Source: SZUA-365 sp034002405
Lineage (GTDB): Bacteria; Bacteroidota; Ignavibacteria; SZUA-365
Length of the DNA stretch: 64,000 bases
Direction: 5' to 3'
Assembly (NCBI GenBank): GCA_034002405.1
Contig: JAVFAS010000006.1
Coordinates: 1 to 64,000 of the forward strand
The stretch's first letter is position 1; each line of letters starts with the position of its first letter. Shown piece after piece: positions 19,743 to 29,313 of this stretch. Below the pieces are notes generated by a model. That model did not search any database, had not been told where the DNA came from, and saw nothing but the letters and a program-made list of their open reading frames with translations. Made by a program: the position numbers and the translations under genes.

Positions 19743-20150
19743 TCATGATCCGTAGATCAGCGGAATCAGGATGATCAGTGCCGCGATGCCGAGGCGTGTC
19801 AGTCCGCTGCTCCGGTATTTCTCCGCGGTTTTCACCGACAGCGTGCTGACCATGCGATCGCGGAAGAACGGAAGGAAATGGAAAGGAAGCATGATTTCGA
19901 AGAGAATGACCATGCCATAGAGCAGGATCTGGGAGACGCGCGGGATTTCGATGATGAAATGCACAAGCAGGAATACAAACGCCACGCCGGTAAGCACGAA
20001 CGCGGCGAGTTCAAGCAGGGCGGGTTTCCCGCTTTTGTAGAACGCGATTTCGGCGGCGCGATAGGATGCGGGTGCGATGATCGCCCGCAACGCGCTGCCG
20101 GCATACATGGTGAGGAAAGCGATCGTGGTGAGAAGTTCGAACAGTTGCAT
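19743..20150 (-). CDS. Small integral membrane protein of unknown function
   Basis: 135 residues from the ATG at 20150 with CAGGAT upstream; longer in-frame extensions read as non-coding. Four hydrophobic segments are visible (LLTTIAFLTMYAGSALRAII, LLELAAFVLTGVAFVFLLVH, ILLYGMVILFEIMLPFHF and LTRLGIAALIILIPLIYG). No family is recognised. It is a single gene facing the znu operon. A minus-strand TATATTA near 20196-20202 could be its promoter. Confidence 0.7.
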   Translation of the reverse strand: MQLFELLTTIAFLTMYAGSALRAIIAPASYRAAEIAFYKSGKPALLELAAFVLTGVAFVFLLVHFIIEIPRVSQILLYGMVILFEIMLPFHFLPFFRDRMVSTLSVKTAEKYRSSGLTRLGIAALIILIPLIYGS

Positions 20151-20280
20151 GGATCCTGCCCTTACGGCGTCCCGTGATGTGTGAATTGTGTTAATATAGC
20201 CGGATCGTGTGATTATTGACAGCATGATTTTGCATTTTGCACCCCTGCGATCTACTTTGCCATGGCGGTAGAGACAGTGA

Positions 20281-22425
20281 ATGCCCCTGCTCCCCGCCCC
20301 ACGGATCTCCGGATTCACCTTCATCACCACGACGACGTCTGTCTTGAGGAAATTCATCCTTCTTCTGTTCGCCGCCGCACAGGTGGCATTCGCCCAATCA
20401 CAGGGCGACGGACCCTCCACATTCCGCAAGGCCCTCGATGACGACGAGAGCAAATTCACCAATGTCGGCAGTCTTCGACTGACGGTGTCGAATTTCGGAA
20501 CGCTCGGACACGGGTTCAACAAATGGCCCTTCCAACCGAACTGCGAGTACCCCGCCGGTTCGGGCATCGAACACATATTCGAGGGAGGATTGTGGATCGG
20601 CGCGTTCGTTGACGGCACGGGTCCGCATGTTTCCACCGCGGCGGTTGACGTCAGTTCGGTCCGTGACGTCGCGGCGGGCTTCGAATACACCAACGCCGCG
20701 GGAACGCGGACAGAAGAACGATCGTCGCTCGCCGACTCGCGCTTCTTCTCCCCATCGGCGGTCAGCCATCAGGATTTCGTCGCGGCATTCACCGACTCGA
20801 ACCGGATCGTTCCGGGCACGAGCGTCACCATTCCGGAGCACAACACCCCGCTGAAGGTCGCCGTCCACATGGAGACCTATGCCTGGAACTTCTCGTTCGC
20901 CGAGAACTTCGTCATTCTCAACTACACCATCACGAATGAAAACGCGCAGGCGCTCGACAGTGTGCAGGTGGGAATCTGGCTCGACATGGTTGTCCGCAAT
21001 ACCAACCTGAGTCCCCCGCGCGGGTCGGCCTTCTTCAACCGTGGCGGCAATGGTTTCGTCGACTCGCTGCGCATGTGCTACGAATTCGATGTCAACGGCG
21101 ATCCGGGCTTCACCGACAGCTACCTCGGACTCGCGGTGCTGGGCAGCGATCCAATCCAGTACTTCGGCCCCAACCCCGCGGGTGGCGATTCGCTTGGCGC
21201 ACGCGTGATCTTCAACGCCTGGCAGTTCCGGAACACGACCGATCCGGTGTATTTCAGTCCGGAAAACGACCGCGAGCGCTACGAGAAAATGACCACCGGA
21301 CTTCCCATCACGGAATATCCGAATTTACGCAGCGCCTCCAACCGTTCGGTCCTCCTCACGACCGGTCCCTTCCGCCGTCTTGAACCCGGTGAAACCGTGA
21401 ACGTGGTGTTCGCCCTCGTGGCCGCCAAGAAATACGGCAACGATCCCACCGCCGACGACACACCGGGATCGCGCGGCAACCTGTATCGCGGGCTTCGTTT
21501 CGCGCAACAGGCCTATGACGGCGAGGACAAGAACCGGAACAACACGCTGGACCCCGGCGAAGATCTCAATGGCGACGGACAGCTCACGCGTTACGTCCTC
21601 CCCGCGCCCCCCACGCCCCCGCGCGTGCGCGTCATCCCGGGCAACCAGAAAATCACGGTGCTCTGGGATGACCGGGCCGAGGCCTCCGTCGACCCGATCT
21701 CGGGACAGCAGGATTTCGAGGGGTATCGCGTGTACCGCACCAACGCCGGTGCGGACCTCGATCCCACCCGCGTTCTCTCCAACGCCTTCGTGCTCGTCGG
21801 CGAATATGACAGAACGGACAATGAACTCTTTTATAACACCGGCTTCGGCGCGGTCCGGCTCGCCGAGCCGCTGCAACTGCCCGACGATCCGGTGTCGTAC
21901 CGCTACCGTCTCGATATTCCGCACCAGCTCAACGGCTGGCAGTATATCTATACGGTGACCGCCTTTGATTCCGGCGATCCGGTCAACAACGTCGAGAGCC
22001 TCGAAAGCAGCCGGTTACAGAACGCACGGCGGGTCATCCCGGGCACGACGCCGGAGATGGCCGCGAGTGGCGAGCCCTTCGCGTACCCGAATCCCTACTA
22101 CGCCTCCGCGATGTGGGATGGAAGCGGGGAGCGGGCGCGCAAGCTGTATTTCGCGAATCTCCCCGCGCGCGCGGAAATCCGGATCTACACCATGACCGGC
22201 GACCTCGTCAAGACACTCCGCCATGAAGGGGAGAGCTATGACGGAAGCGACATCGAATGGTTCGAGCGATTCGCCGACGGGACACAGCGTTTCGCGGGAG
22301 GTGAGCATGCATGGGACCTGATCACCGACAGCGATCAGGCGACGGCGACAGGTATGTACCTGTTCACCGTCGAGAACATCGACAGCGGCAACATTCAACG
22401 CGGCAAGTTTGTCATTATCAAGTAA
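20281..22425 (+). CDS. Large secreted protein with FnIII-like region and T9SS-type C-terminal sorting domain
   Basis: 714 residues as drawn. The signal peptide LRKFILLLFAAAQVAFAQ begins near residue 22, so a TTG at 20344 is a plausible true start. The mature protein has a beta-rich N-terminal half (IFEGGLWIGAFVDG, then NYTITNENAQALDSVQVGIWLD) and an FnIII-like domain near residues 450-580 (PPTPPRVRVIPGNQKITVLWDD). It ends with YPNPYY... IRIYTMTGDLVKTL... GMYLFTVENI... GKFVIIK, a type A sorting signal. The N-terminal half is of a kind common in Ignavibacteria-like genomes but has no known function. The next gene, also sorted, starts 18 bp downstream, so they are probably co-transcribed. Confidence 0.85.
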   Translation: MPLLPAPRISGFTFITTTTSVLRKFILLLFAAAQVAFAQSQGDGPSTFRKALDDDESKFTNVGSLRLTVSNFGTLGHGFNKWPFQPNCEYPAGSGIEHIFEGGLWIGAFVDGTGPHVSTAAVDVSSVRDVAAGFEYTNAAGTRTEERSSLADSRFFSPSAVSHQDFVAAFTDSNRIVPGTSVTIPEHNTPLKVAVHMETYAWNFSFAENFVILNYTITNENAQALDSVQVGIWLDMVVRNTNLSPPRGSAFFNRGGNGFVDSLRMCYEFDVNGDPGFTDSYLGLAVLGSDPIQYFGPNPAGGDSLGARVIFNAWQFRNTTDPVYFSPENDRERYEKMTTGLPITEYPNLRSASNRSVLLTTGPFRRLEPGETVNVVFALVAAKKYGNDPTADDTPGSRGNLYRGLRFAQQAYDGEDKNRNNTLDPGEDLNGDGQLTRYVLPAPPTPPRVRVIPGNQKITVLWDDRAEASVDPISGQQDFEGYRVYRTNAGADLDPTRVLSNAFVLVGEYDRTDNELFYNTGFGAVRLAEPLQLPDDPVSYRYRLDIPHQLNGWQYIYTVTAFDSGDPVNNVESLESSRLQNARRVIPGTTPEMAASGEPFAYPNPYYASAMWDGSGERARKLYFANLPARAEIRIYTMTGDLVKTLRHEGESYDGSDIEWFERFADGTQRFAGGEHAWDLITDSDQATATGMYLFTVENIDSGNIQRGKFVIIK

Positions 22426-22443
22426 CATTACGGAGCACCACGC

Positions 22444-25400
22444 ATGCGACGGTTTCTACACGTATTCTCCGCTCTTGCTCTCGTGCTGTTCGCCTCCACG
22501 GCGGTGCAGGCACAGATTCAGTCGGATACGCTGACCATTCAGCAAATCCAGGAAGTCCATCCCGATTCACTCGCGGCGGGAATCCAGAACTCCCCGCACG
22601 TCGGCGATACCGTCACGGTCGAGGGCGTGGTCATCGCGGCACCGCGCTCGAGCGCGGGCGGTCCCCCGCTCTTCGCCCTCAGCAATGCATTCACGCTGTA
22701 TCTCACCGATCCCGCGGGTGGACCGTGGAGCGGTTTGAATGTGCGTGCCTCGGATTCCCTGGCGGCCGACGCCATCCTCGTGACGGCCATCGACACCGGT
22801 TTTGTCGTCCGTCTCACCGGCGTGGTCACGCAGTACTTCTCCACCACGCAATTCGAAATCGGCGTGGGCGGCGGCTGGAATGCCGATGTGCAGGTCGAGA
22901 TTCTCGATGACCTCGGGGCGCGGCCCGCGCCCACGAAGATCGACATCACCGATCTGGTCAATGGCGATCCACTCGCGGGGATTCCCTCCGCGCAGCAGTG
23001 GGAAGGCGCGTATGTCGTCATCGAAGGTGCCAAGGTCGGCAGCGTCACGCAGAACACCTCGTCGGGTCGCTTCACGTGGACCATCACCGACGGCAACGGC
23101 AACAGTATCGGCGTTTACGATCAGAGCATTTTCTTCCGGGGCGGCTCGCAGGGCTACGACCCGACGTGGGCACCGCCCGCACCGGGAACCACCATCAGCG
23201 CCATCCGCGGCGTCATCACCAGCTCCGGCCAGGGTATCGTGATCGCACCGATCTATCCCGGTGACATCGTGCTCGGATCCTTCCCGCCCGTCGTGAGCAA
23301 TCTCGCGCGTGACATCGCCATTCCCACCTCCGCGGACGCGGTCACGGTCACCTGTGACGTGGTGGACAGCAATCCGGGCGGTAGCATCGCCGAGGTCACC
23401 CTGGTCTGGGGTCTCTATGAAAACGATGCGAATGTCGAGAAGGGCCGGGTCAACATGACCTACGATGCCGGGACAACGCAGGCCAGCGGGCAAATCCCCG
23501 CGCAGGCCGATGGCGCGATCGTGTGGTATTTTGTCGAAGCCACCGACGATGACGACGAAACGGTTGTCTTCCCCGGAGAAATCATCAAGGGACGTCCCTT
23601 CTACAACGTGAAGGATGGCGATATTCTCATCCGCGATATCCAATTTACCCCGTACGCGAACGGCAATTCCGGCGCGATCGGCGGCGCGGTCACGGTGCGC
23701 GGCACGGTGGTCGCGGGGACCGCGGATCTCGGTATGGTGTTCATCCAGGATGACACCGCGCCGTGGAGCGGTGTGATGGTACGTGGCGACGAAAGCATCC
23801 GCAATCTCGTCACCGGACAGGATGTCACGGTTTCCGGCGTCGTCGAGGAACGGTTCAATGTCACCACCGTCGGCAATGCAACCCTGGTCACCGACCATGG
23901 CACCGTCGCGCTTCCCGCCCCGGTGGAACTGGCGACCGGCACATTCGAGACCATCGCCGTGACCGATGGCAACCCCGCCGCCGAGCAGTGGGAAGGCATG
24001 CTGACCACGTTCAAGGATCTCGTCGTGACGAGCAGCAACGCCGATGATCCGTCCGGCGACTTCGGCGAAGTGCTTGTCGATGATGGAAGCGGCGACATGC
24101 GCGTCGATGACTCCGGAACCTGGAAATCGCTCTACACCAACGATCCGACGCAGACCGAAAAGACCTTCCTCGCCGTGGGCACGACCATCGAGTCGCTGAC
24201 GGGCGTGATGTACTTCAGCTTCAATTTCTACAAACTCGAGCCGCGCACCGAAAGTGACGTGGTTGGTGTCGGGACGGCCGTCAATCCGCCCGTGATCAGC
24301 AAGCTCACGCGTGATTTGGGCATTCCCACCAGCAGCGATCAGGTCACGATCACCTGTGATGTCGTCGACTCGAACGAAGGCGGGACGATCGCGCTCGTGA
24401 AGCTGTACTACGGAGTCGCGGGCGGCAACGCCACGAGTGTCGACATGACATACGACGCGGGAACGACCACCGCGACCGTGACGCTTCCGGCCATGGCCGA
24501 TGGCGATATCGTGTGGTACTATGTCGAGGCCACCGACAATGACGACGACGTCGCGGTGTATCCCGCGGATCTGAACGGACCCGTTCCCTTCTTCATTGTG
24601 CGCGATGGCAACATCCGCATCCGCGACATCCAGTACACGCCCTTCGACGATGGCCGCTCGGGCAGCGCCGGATTCAAGAACGTACGTACCCGCGGTGTGC
24701 TGACCGCCGGCGCGAATATCGGGATGTACTTCATCCAGGATGACACCAATCCCTGGAGCGGTATCCAACTGTATTCGAGCACGATCAAGAACGAAGGACT
24801 CAATCCCGGCGATGACATCACCGTCGAAGGCACCGTCGATGAGCGTTTTGGCGTCACGCAGCTCAAGGACGTTGTCATCATCGAGAATCACGGCAACGTG
24901 GACATGCCCGCGGCGACACTGCTGCAGACCGGAAGCTTCGAGAATGCCGTCGTCTCCGATGGTGCTGCCGACGCCGAACCGTTTGAAGGCATGCTCGTCC
25001 GTTTCGAGAATCTGACCGTCACCTCCACCAACGCCGACGCTCCGGCGGGGAGCAACTTCGGCGAGTTCCTCGCCACCGACGGTTCCGGCGACGTGCGCGT
25101 CGACGACGCCGGCACGTGGGACAATGTCTACACGACCGATTCGACCGATACCGGACTGATTTATCTCAAACCGGGCACCACGATCGCCGGCCTGCAGGGC
25201 ATCATGTATTTCGGCTTCGACAACTGGAAGCTGGAACCGCGCGACGAGGACGATTTCGACAACGTCGTCACGTCCGTGGAATTCGTACCCGCGCTGGTGC
25301 ATGACATCACCCTGCATCAGAACTATCCGAACCCCTTCCATGCCGGCAGCGGCACGACGATCAGCTTCGATCTGCCGCGTGCGTCGCAGGTGTCCCTGCG

Positions 25401-25569
25401 TCTCCACGACATGACCGGCCGCGTGGTCGCGACACTGCTCGAAGGCGCGCGGCATGCCGGGACGTACACCGTGCGTACCGTGCTGCCGACACTTCCGGCG
25501 GGAACGTACATCTACCGCCTGGCGGTCGATGGCACCGCGCGCTCGGCACGAATGACCATCATGAAATAA
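22444..25569 (+). CDS. Large secreted repeat protein with T9SS sorting domain
   Basis: 1041 residues; the ATG is preceded by CGGAGC and a signal peptide ends ...AVQAQ. Residues about 25-275 look like OB-fold-type domains (VGDTVTVEGVV, then PWSGLNVRASDS). A module of about 330 residues is then present twice (roughly 23287-24278 and 24289-25260), each copy with an Ig-like half (LARDIAIPTS versus LTRDLGIPTS) and an OB-like half (IQDDTAPWSG versus IQDDTNPWSG). The end, HQNYPNPFHAG... GTYIYRLAVDG... MTIMK, is a classical type A sorting signal. Nuclease-associated OB folds share this texture, but no catalytic domain is visible, so a structural or adhesive role is possible. Confidence 0.87.
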   Translation: MRRFLHVFSALALVLFASTAVQAQIQSDTLTIQQIQEVHPDSLAAGIQNSPHVGDTVTVEGVVIAAPRSSAGGPPLFALSNAFTLYLTDPAGGPWSGLNVRASDSLAADAILVTAIDTGFVVRLTGVVTQYFSTTQFEIGVGGGWNADVQVEILDDLGARPAPTKIDITDLVNGDPLAGIPSAQQWEGAYVVIEGAKVGSVTQNTSSGRFTWTITDGNGNSIGVYDQSIFFRGGSQGYDPTWAPPAPGTTISAIRGVITSSGQGIVIAPIYPGDIVLGSFPPVVSNLARDIAIPTSADAVTVTCDVVDSNPGGSIAEVTLVWGLYENDANVEKGRVNMTYDAGTTQASGQIPAQADGAIVWYFVEATDDDDETVVFPGEIIKGRPFYNVKDGDILIRDIQFTPYANGNSGAIGGAVTVRGTVVAGTADLGMVFIQDDTAPWSGVMVRGDESIRNLVTGQDVTVSGVVEERFNVTTVGNATLVTDHGTVALPAPVELATGTFETIAVTDGNPAAEQWEGMLTTFKDLVVTSSNADDPSGDFGEVLVDDGSGDMRVDDSGTWKSLYTNDPTQTEKTFLAVGTTIESLTGVMYFSFNFYKLEPRTESDVVGVGTAVNPPVISKLTRDLGIPTSSDQVTITCDVVDSNEGGTIALVKLYYGVAGGNATSVDMTYDAGTTTATVTLPAMADGDIVWYYVEATDNDDDVAVYPADLNGPVPFFIVRDGNIRIRDIQYTPFDDGRSGSAGFKNVRTRGVLTAGANIGMYFIQDDTNPWSGIQLYSSTIKNEGLNPGDDITVEGTVDERFGVTQLKDVVIIENHGNVDMPAATLLQTGSFENAVVSDGAADAEPFEGMLVRFENLTVTSTNADAPAGSNFGEFLATDGSGDVRVDDAGTWDNVYTTDSTDTGLIYLKPGTTIAGLQGIMYFGFDNWKLEPRDEDDFDNVVTSVEFVPALVHDITLHQNYPNPFHAGSGTTISFDLPRASQVSLRLHDMTGRVVATLLEGARHAGTYTVRTVLPTLPAGTYIYRLAVDGTARSARMTIMK

Positions 25570-25577
25570 TCCTCGCG

Positions 25578-25605
25578 AGGCAGGCGGGTCCCCACCCGCC
25601 TGCCT
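25578..25605 (+). terminator. Strong hairpin after the secreted repeat protein gene
   Basis: AGGCAGGCGGGT and ACCCGCCTGCCT form a perfect 12-bp stem with a CCCC loop starting 9 bp past the stop. No T-run follows, so it may be a Rho-independent terminator of weak type, or an mRNA-stabilising structure between this gene and the lipoprotein gene. Confidence 0.5.
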
Positions 25606-25614
25606 CCCATTCCC

Positions 25615-26106
25615 ATGATCAATCCGACCCCATTCATACCCATGCTCGCCGCGGTCCTGCTCATGGTCGCCGGATGTTGTTCGAGCTCACACGGGACCGA
25701 GGAATTTCCCCCGCTGGAAATTCACCTTTCCTCCGGAGGTGGCGTTTCGGGCATGTCCGCGGGGTACAGCATCCTGACCGACGGGACCATCACGAAGTGG
25801 ACCGCGTTTCCGCGCGGTCGCGATTCCGAACAGACAGTCGGGAAACTGACCGAGAACGAATATCATACCCTTGTATCCGAAATACATGCCACGGATTTCC
25901 GTGTGCTGCGCCAGCAGGAAACCGGCAACATGACCGCGTCGCTACGGATCACGCAGGGCGATGAAACCTTCACCTTCCTGTGGCCGGGCCTGCACAACAA
26001 GGATCAGGACGTCCCTCCCGCGCTTCGTCCGCTCTGGCGGTCGGTGTGGACGCGGATCGCCTCGATCGAGTCCCCCTCGGACATGAATGGGGAAGCCGGA
26101 CAATGA
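25615..26106 (+). CDS. Small lipoprotein resembling the M4-protease inhibitor emfourin
   Basis: 163 residues with a lipobox VAGC at about residues 18-21. The mature part follows the layout I recall for emfourin (protealysin inhibitor) proteins: an opening strand with a Gly-rich turn (IHLSSGGGVSG), a DG hairpin, a helix (LTENEYHTLVSEI), DF, then TASLRITQGDETFTFLWPG and a final P-A-L-R-P-L helix. Emfourins are encoded next to M4 proteases, and here an M4 protease gene starts 69 bp downstream on the same strand. A lipid anchor is not usual for the family. The assignment is by pattern and context only; otherwise it is an uncharacterised lipoprotein. Confidence 0.6.
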   Translation: MINPTPFIPMLAAVLLMVAGCCSSSHGTEEFPPLEIHLSSGGGVSGMSAGYSILTDGTITKWTAFPRGRDSEQTVGKLTENEYHTLVSEIHATDFRVLRQQETGNMTASLRITQGDETFTFLWPGLHNKDQDVPPALRPLWRSVWTRIASIESPSDMNGEAGQ

Positions 26107-26175
26107 GCGGTCGCGACGAAATCAATCGCGGCCACTGCAACGATACGATGACAATGGATTTCAATAGATAGAGAG

Positions 26176-29100
26176 ATGGAGATGGCCATGCGTGTTCAGC
26201 GATTCACCCCGTTGCTTCTGTCGATGATGCTCGGTGTCTCGATATTGCTTCCTGACATGACACAGGCGCAAGCGTTCAAGCAGCGCATCATCGATGCCCA
26301 TCGCGACAGCATTCCGACACCTCCGGCGGAAATGATCGGCGCGGAATTCATGCGCTGGCAGGAGTCGAATGACGTCCTCGCGCGTCGTCCCGAACTTCAC
26401 GGGCGCGGCCTTCGCATCGGCCAGATCCTCGCCTACGACCGGCTCGCGACCGAGATTCCGCGGCTCGAGGTGAAATGGGACGAAAGCCATGCCCCCATCT
26501 TCATCAGTGGCGCCCCCTTGCAGCGCTCGCGCAGTACCGCCGCGGGCACCGGAATCCATGGCAGTACCGTGCACGCCTTCCTGACCGCCTTCGCGGATGT
26601 GCTCGATCTCCGCGCGGATGCGGAATCCTTCGTTCTGACCGCGGAACACCGCGACGAGCAGGGACGCACACATCTGCGCTACCAGCAGCGCCGCGATGGC
26701 ATTCCGGTGCATGGCAAGGACGTGCGATTCGGCATCATGCCAAATGGTGACCTCGACCTGTTCCTCGGACGATACACACCGGACTCCCATCCCACCGTCG
26801 GGACCTTCACCCTCGATGCGACCGTCGCCATCGATGCGGCCCACGCCCATGTCGCGCCCCGATCCGTGGGTCGGCAATCGACCACGCATTCCGAATTCCT
26901 CGTGAATCATGGAAGCGACCGCGCGACGCGATGCTGGTACGACGACGGCGCGCGCCTGCGGGCCGCATATTTCGTGGAACTGCATCCGAATATCCTTGAG
27001 CGCTGGCACGTCACGGTTGACGCCAGCGATGGTACCGTGTTGCGCGCGTTCAACGCCGTCTGCGCCGACGGTCCCGAGAAATCCAGCGCGATCGACTTGC
27101 ACGGCCAGCAGCGCACGCTCGACACGTACCTGCATCAGGGAAATTACTATCTCATCGACGCATCGCGGCCGATGTTCAACGCGACGGCATCGATCTTTCC
27201 CGACGAGACCTACGGCACGATCACCACGCTGAGCGCCAACAACAGCGACATCGTCAACGTGACACACGTCGCGTCGGCGAATAATCAATGGAGCGATGCG
27301 TCCGCTGTTTCCGCGCATTCGAACGCGGCGGTGGTGTATGACTATTTCCGTGCGACACATGGACGCAATTCCCTCGACGGCAAGGGCGGCACCATTATCT
27401 CGATGGTGAATGTGACCAGTGGTGGACGCTCGATGGAAAACGCGTTCTGGAACGGACAGATCATGGCGTACGGAAATGGCGGCGCGAATTTCGAACCACT
27501 GGCGAAGGCCCTCGACGTCGCGGCGCATGAGATGACGCATGGTGTAACCGAACATTCGGCGGGACTCGAATATCTCAACCAGTCCGGCGCGCTCAACGAG
27601 GCCTTCAGTGATATTTTCGCGGTCATGGTCGATCGCGAGGACTGGCTGCTCGGCGAGGATGTCACGATCACCTCCTCCAATTTCCCCACCGGGGCATTGC
27701 GCAGCATGGAGGACCCACACAACGGCGCGATCCAGGGCATTCCCGCATGGCAGCCGAAACACATGAACGAGTATCAGCATCTGTCCGAATCCGAGGACAA
27801 CGGCGGCGTGCATGTCAACAGCGGGATCATCAATCACAGCGCCTATTTGCTCGCGCAGGCCATCGGCCGGGAGAAGGCCGAGCGCATCTTGTATGATGCG
27901 CTGACCACCAAGCTCACGCGCCAGGCACGTTTCATTGACTACCGCCTCGCGATCATCCGCGCCGCGCAGGAACTGTACGGTGCGTCCGAGGCCGGCGCCT
28001 GCGCGACCGCCTGCGACCAGGTCGGCATCATCGATGGAAACCCGACCGGCAAGCCGGGCGACTTGCCACCCGTCGACGGGATCGACCGGATGCTGTTCAC
28101 GAACACCGATCCATCGTTCCCCGCCCCATTGTGGATCGCGGTACCGCCGGCAACCCATGACAATGATTTCAGTTCCATCTCCTTCACCCCCGTGTGGAGT
28201 CGTCCGAGTATCTCCGACAACGGAACCGTCGCGGTCTTCGTCAGTGACGAATTCAACATTCATGCAATTTCATTGGTTGGTGACCCCAACGAACAGATGC
28301 TCGATAATTCCGGGATCTGGAATTCCATCGCCCTCAGTGGCGACACGCGACTGCTCGCGGTCACCACGATCAGTTTCACTCCCGAGCTGTATCTGATCGA
28401 CATCTCCGGACCAACGCCACGCGCGAAGTCCTTCCCCGTCTCCACGCCCAATTACACGGGCGACGAGATTCCCAATACCGCGCGCTTCGTGGACGCGGTG
28501 GAGTTCAGTCTCGACGACCGGACCCTGTTGTTCGATACCTACAACGAAATCGATATATCCGGATACACGTACGGTTTCTGGGACATCAACCGCATGGAAG
28601 TCTGGGATCGGGTAGCGGACCAGTTCGGCACTGGACGCATCGAGCGTATCTTCCCACAGGATCCGGCGATGAATCTCGGGAATCCCACATTCGCCAAGAA
28701 CAAGCCATCCGTGATCGCCTTCGACGCGCAGTTCCAACTCGACGGCACGGCCTTCGTCATGGCCCTTGATATTCACGACGGAGACCCCGTGATGGTCGCG
28801 GAGATCCCGTACAACACCTTGGGATATCCGAATTACTCCGGCAACGACGCGACGCTTTCCTTCGTGGTCAGCGACCCCGCGATCGATGTGGTCTTCAATC
28901 AATCCATGGCCGCGGATGGCGTGACACCCATCGGGTCACCGCAGGGCTTCATCCCCGCCGCGATCTGGCCGCTATGGTTCCGTACCGGCATACGTCCGCT
29001 CGCGGTTGAATCCGCCGTCCCCGAAACCGGCATCCTCCTTTCGCGGAATTATCCCAATCCGTTCAATCCCGCGACGACACTGCGGTACCACCTTCCCGCA

Positions 29101-29304
29101 TCGTCGGATGTGCTGTTGACCGTGCACGACGCCATCGGGCGGCGCGTGGCCACGCTCGCACAGGGCCAACGGCAGGCAGGTGATCACACCGCCTCGTGGG
29201 ATGGACGCGGCGAGGACGGTGCGCGGATGGCCTCCGGTGTGTACACGGCGCGGCTTGTCGCGGACGGCAAGACATTCACGCGGCACATGCTGCTTCTGAA
29301 ATAG
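26176..29304 (+). CDS. Secreted M4 (thermolysin-like) metalloprotease with beta-propeller-like region and T9SS sorting domain
   Basis: 1042 residues (ATGs at 26182 and 26188 are alternatives). A signal peptide ends ...MTQAQ. The FTP/PepSY-type propeptide covers about residues 50-290. The catalytic domain has HEMTH, the third zinc ligand in GALNEAFSDIF, and the catalytic His in GVHVNSGIINHSAYLL. After about residue 625 comes a region of about 300 residues of WD/TolB-like strands (RPSISDNGTVAVFVSD and similar). It ends with SRNYPNPFNP, an FlgD-like Ig domain and HMLLLK, a type A sorting signal. It would be processed and anchored or released at the cell surface. The preceding gene encodes a possible inhibitor. 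Confidence 0.94.
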   Translation: MEMAMRVQRFTPLLLSMMLGVSILLPDMTQAQAFKQRIIDAHRDSIPTPPAEMIGAEFMRWQESNDVLARRPELHGRGLRIGQILAYDRLATEIPRLEVKWDESHAPIFISGAPLQRSRSTAAGTGIHGSTVHAFLTAFADVLDLRADAESFVLTAEHRDEQGRTHLRYQQRRDGIPVHGKDVRFGIMPNGDLDLFLGRYTPDSHPTVGTFTLDATVAIDAAHAHVAPRSVGRQSTTHSEFLVNHGSDRATRCWYDDGARLRAAYFVELHPNILERWHVTVDASDGTVLRAFNAVCADGPEKSSAIDLHGQQRTLDTYLHQGNYYLIDASRPMFNATASIFPDETYGTITTLSANNSDIVNVTHVASANNQWSDASAVSAHSNAAVVYDYFRATHGRNSLDGKGGTIISMVNVTSGGRSMENAFWNGQIMAYGNGGANFEPLAKALDVAAHEMTHGVTEHSAGLEYLNQSGALNEAFSDIFAVMVDREDWLLGEDVTITSSNFPTGALRSMEDPHNGAIQGIPAWQPKHMNEYQHLSESEDNGGVHVNSGIINHSAYLLAQAIGREKAERILYDALTTKLTRQARFIDYRLAIIRAAQELYGASEAGACATACDQVGIIDGNPTGKPGDLPPVDGIDRMLFTNTDPSFPAPLWIAVPPATHDNDFSSISFTPVWSRPSISDNGTVAVFVSDEFNIHAISLVGDPNEQMLDNSGIWNSIALSGDTRLLAVTTISFTPELYLIDISGPTPRAKSFPVSTPNYTGDEIPNTARFVDAVEFSLDDRTLLFDTYNEIDISGYTYGFWDINRMEVWDRVADQFGTGRIERIFPQDPAMNLGNPTFAKNKPSVIAFDAQFQLDGTAFVMALDIHDGDPVMVAEIPYNTLGYPNYSGNDATLSFVVSDPAIDVVFNQSMAADGVTPIGSPQGFIPAAIWPLWFRTGIRPLAVESAVPETGILLSRNYPNPFNPATTLRYHLPASSDVLLTVHDAIGRRVATLAQGQRQAGDHTASWDGRGEDGARMASGVYTARLVADGKTFTRHMLLLK

Positions 29305-29313
29305 CAGGATCCC

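Noticed and set aside
22567..25455. 962-codon minus-strand open frame opposite the secreted repeat protein
   Set aside because: Antisense shadow; the plus strand has a signal peptide, repeats and a sorting signal.
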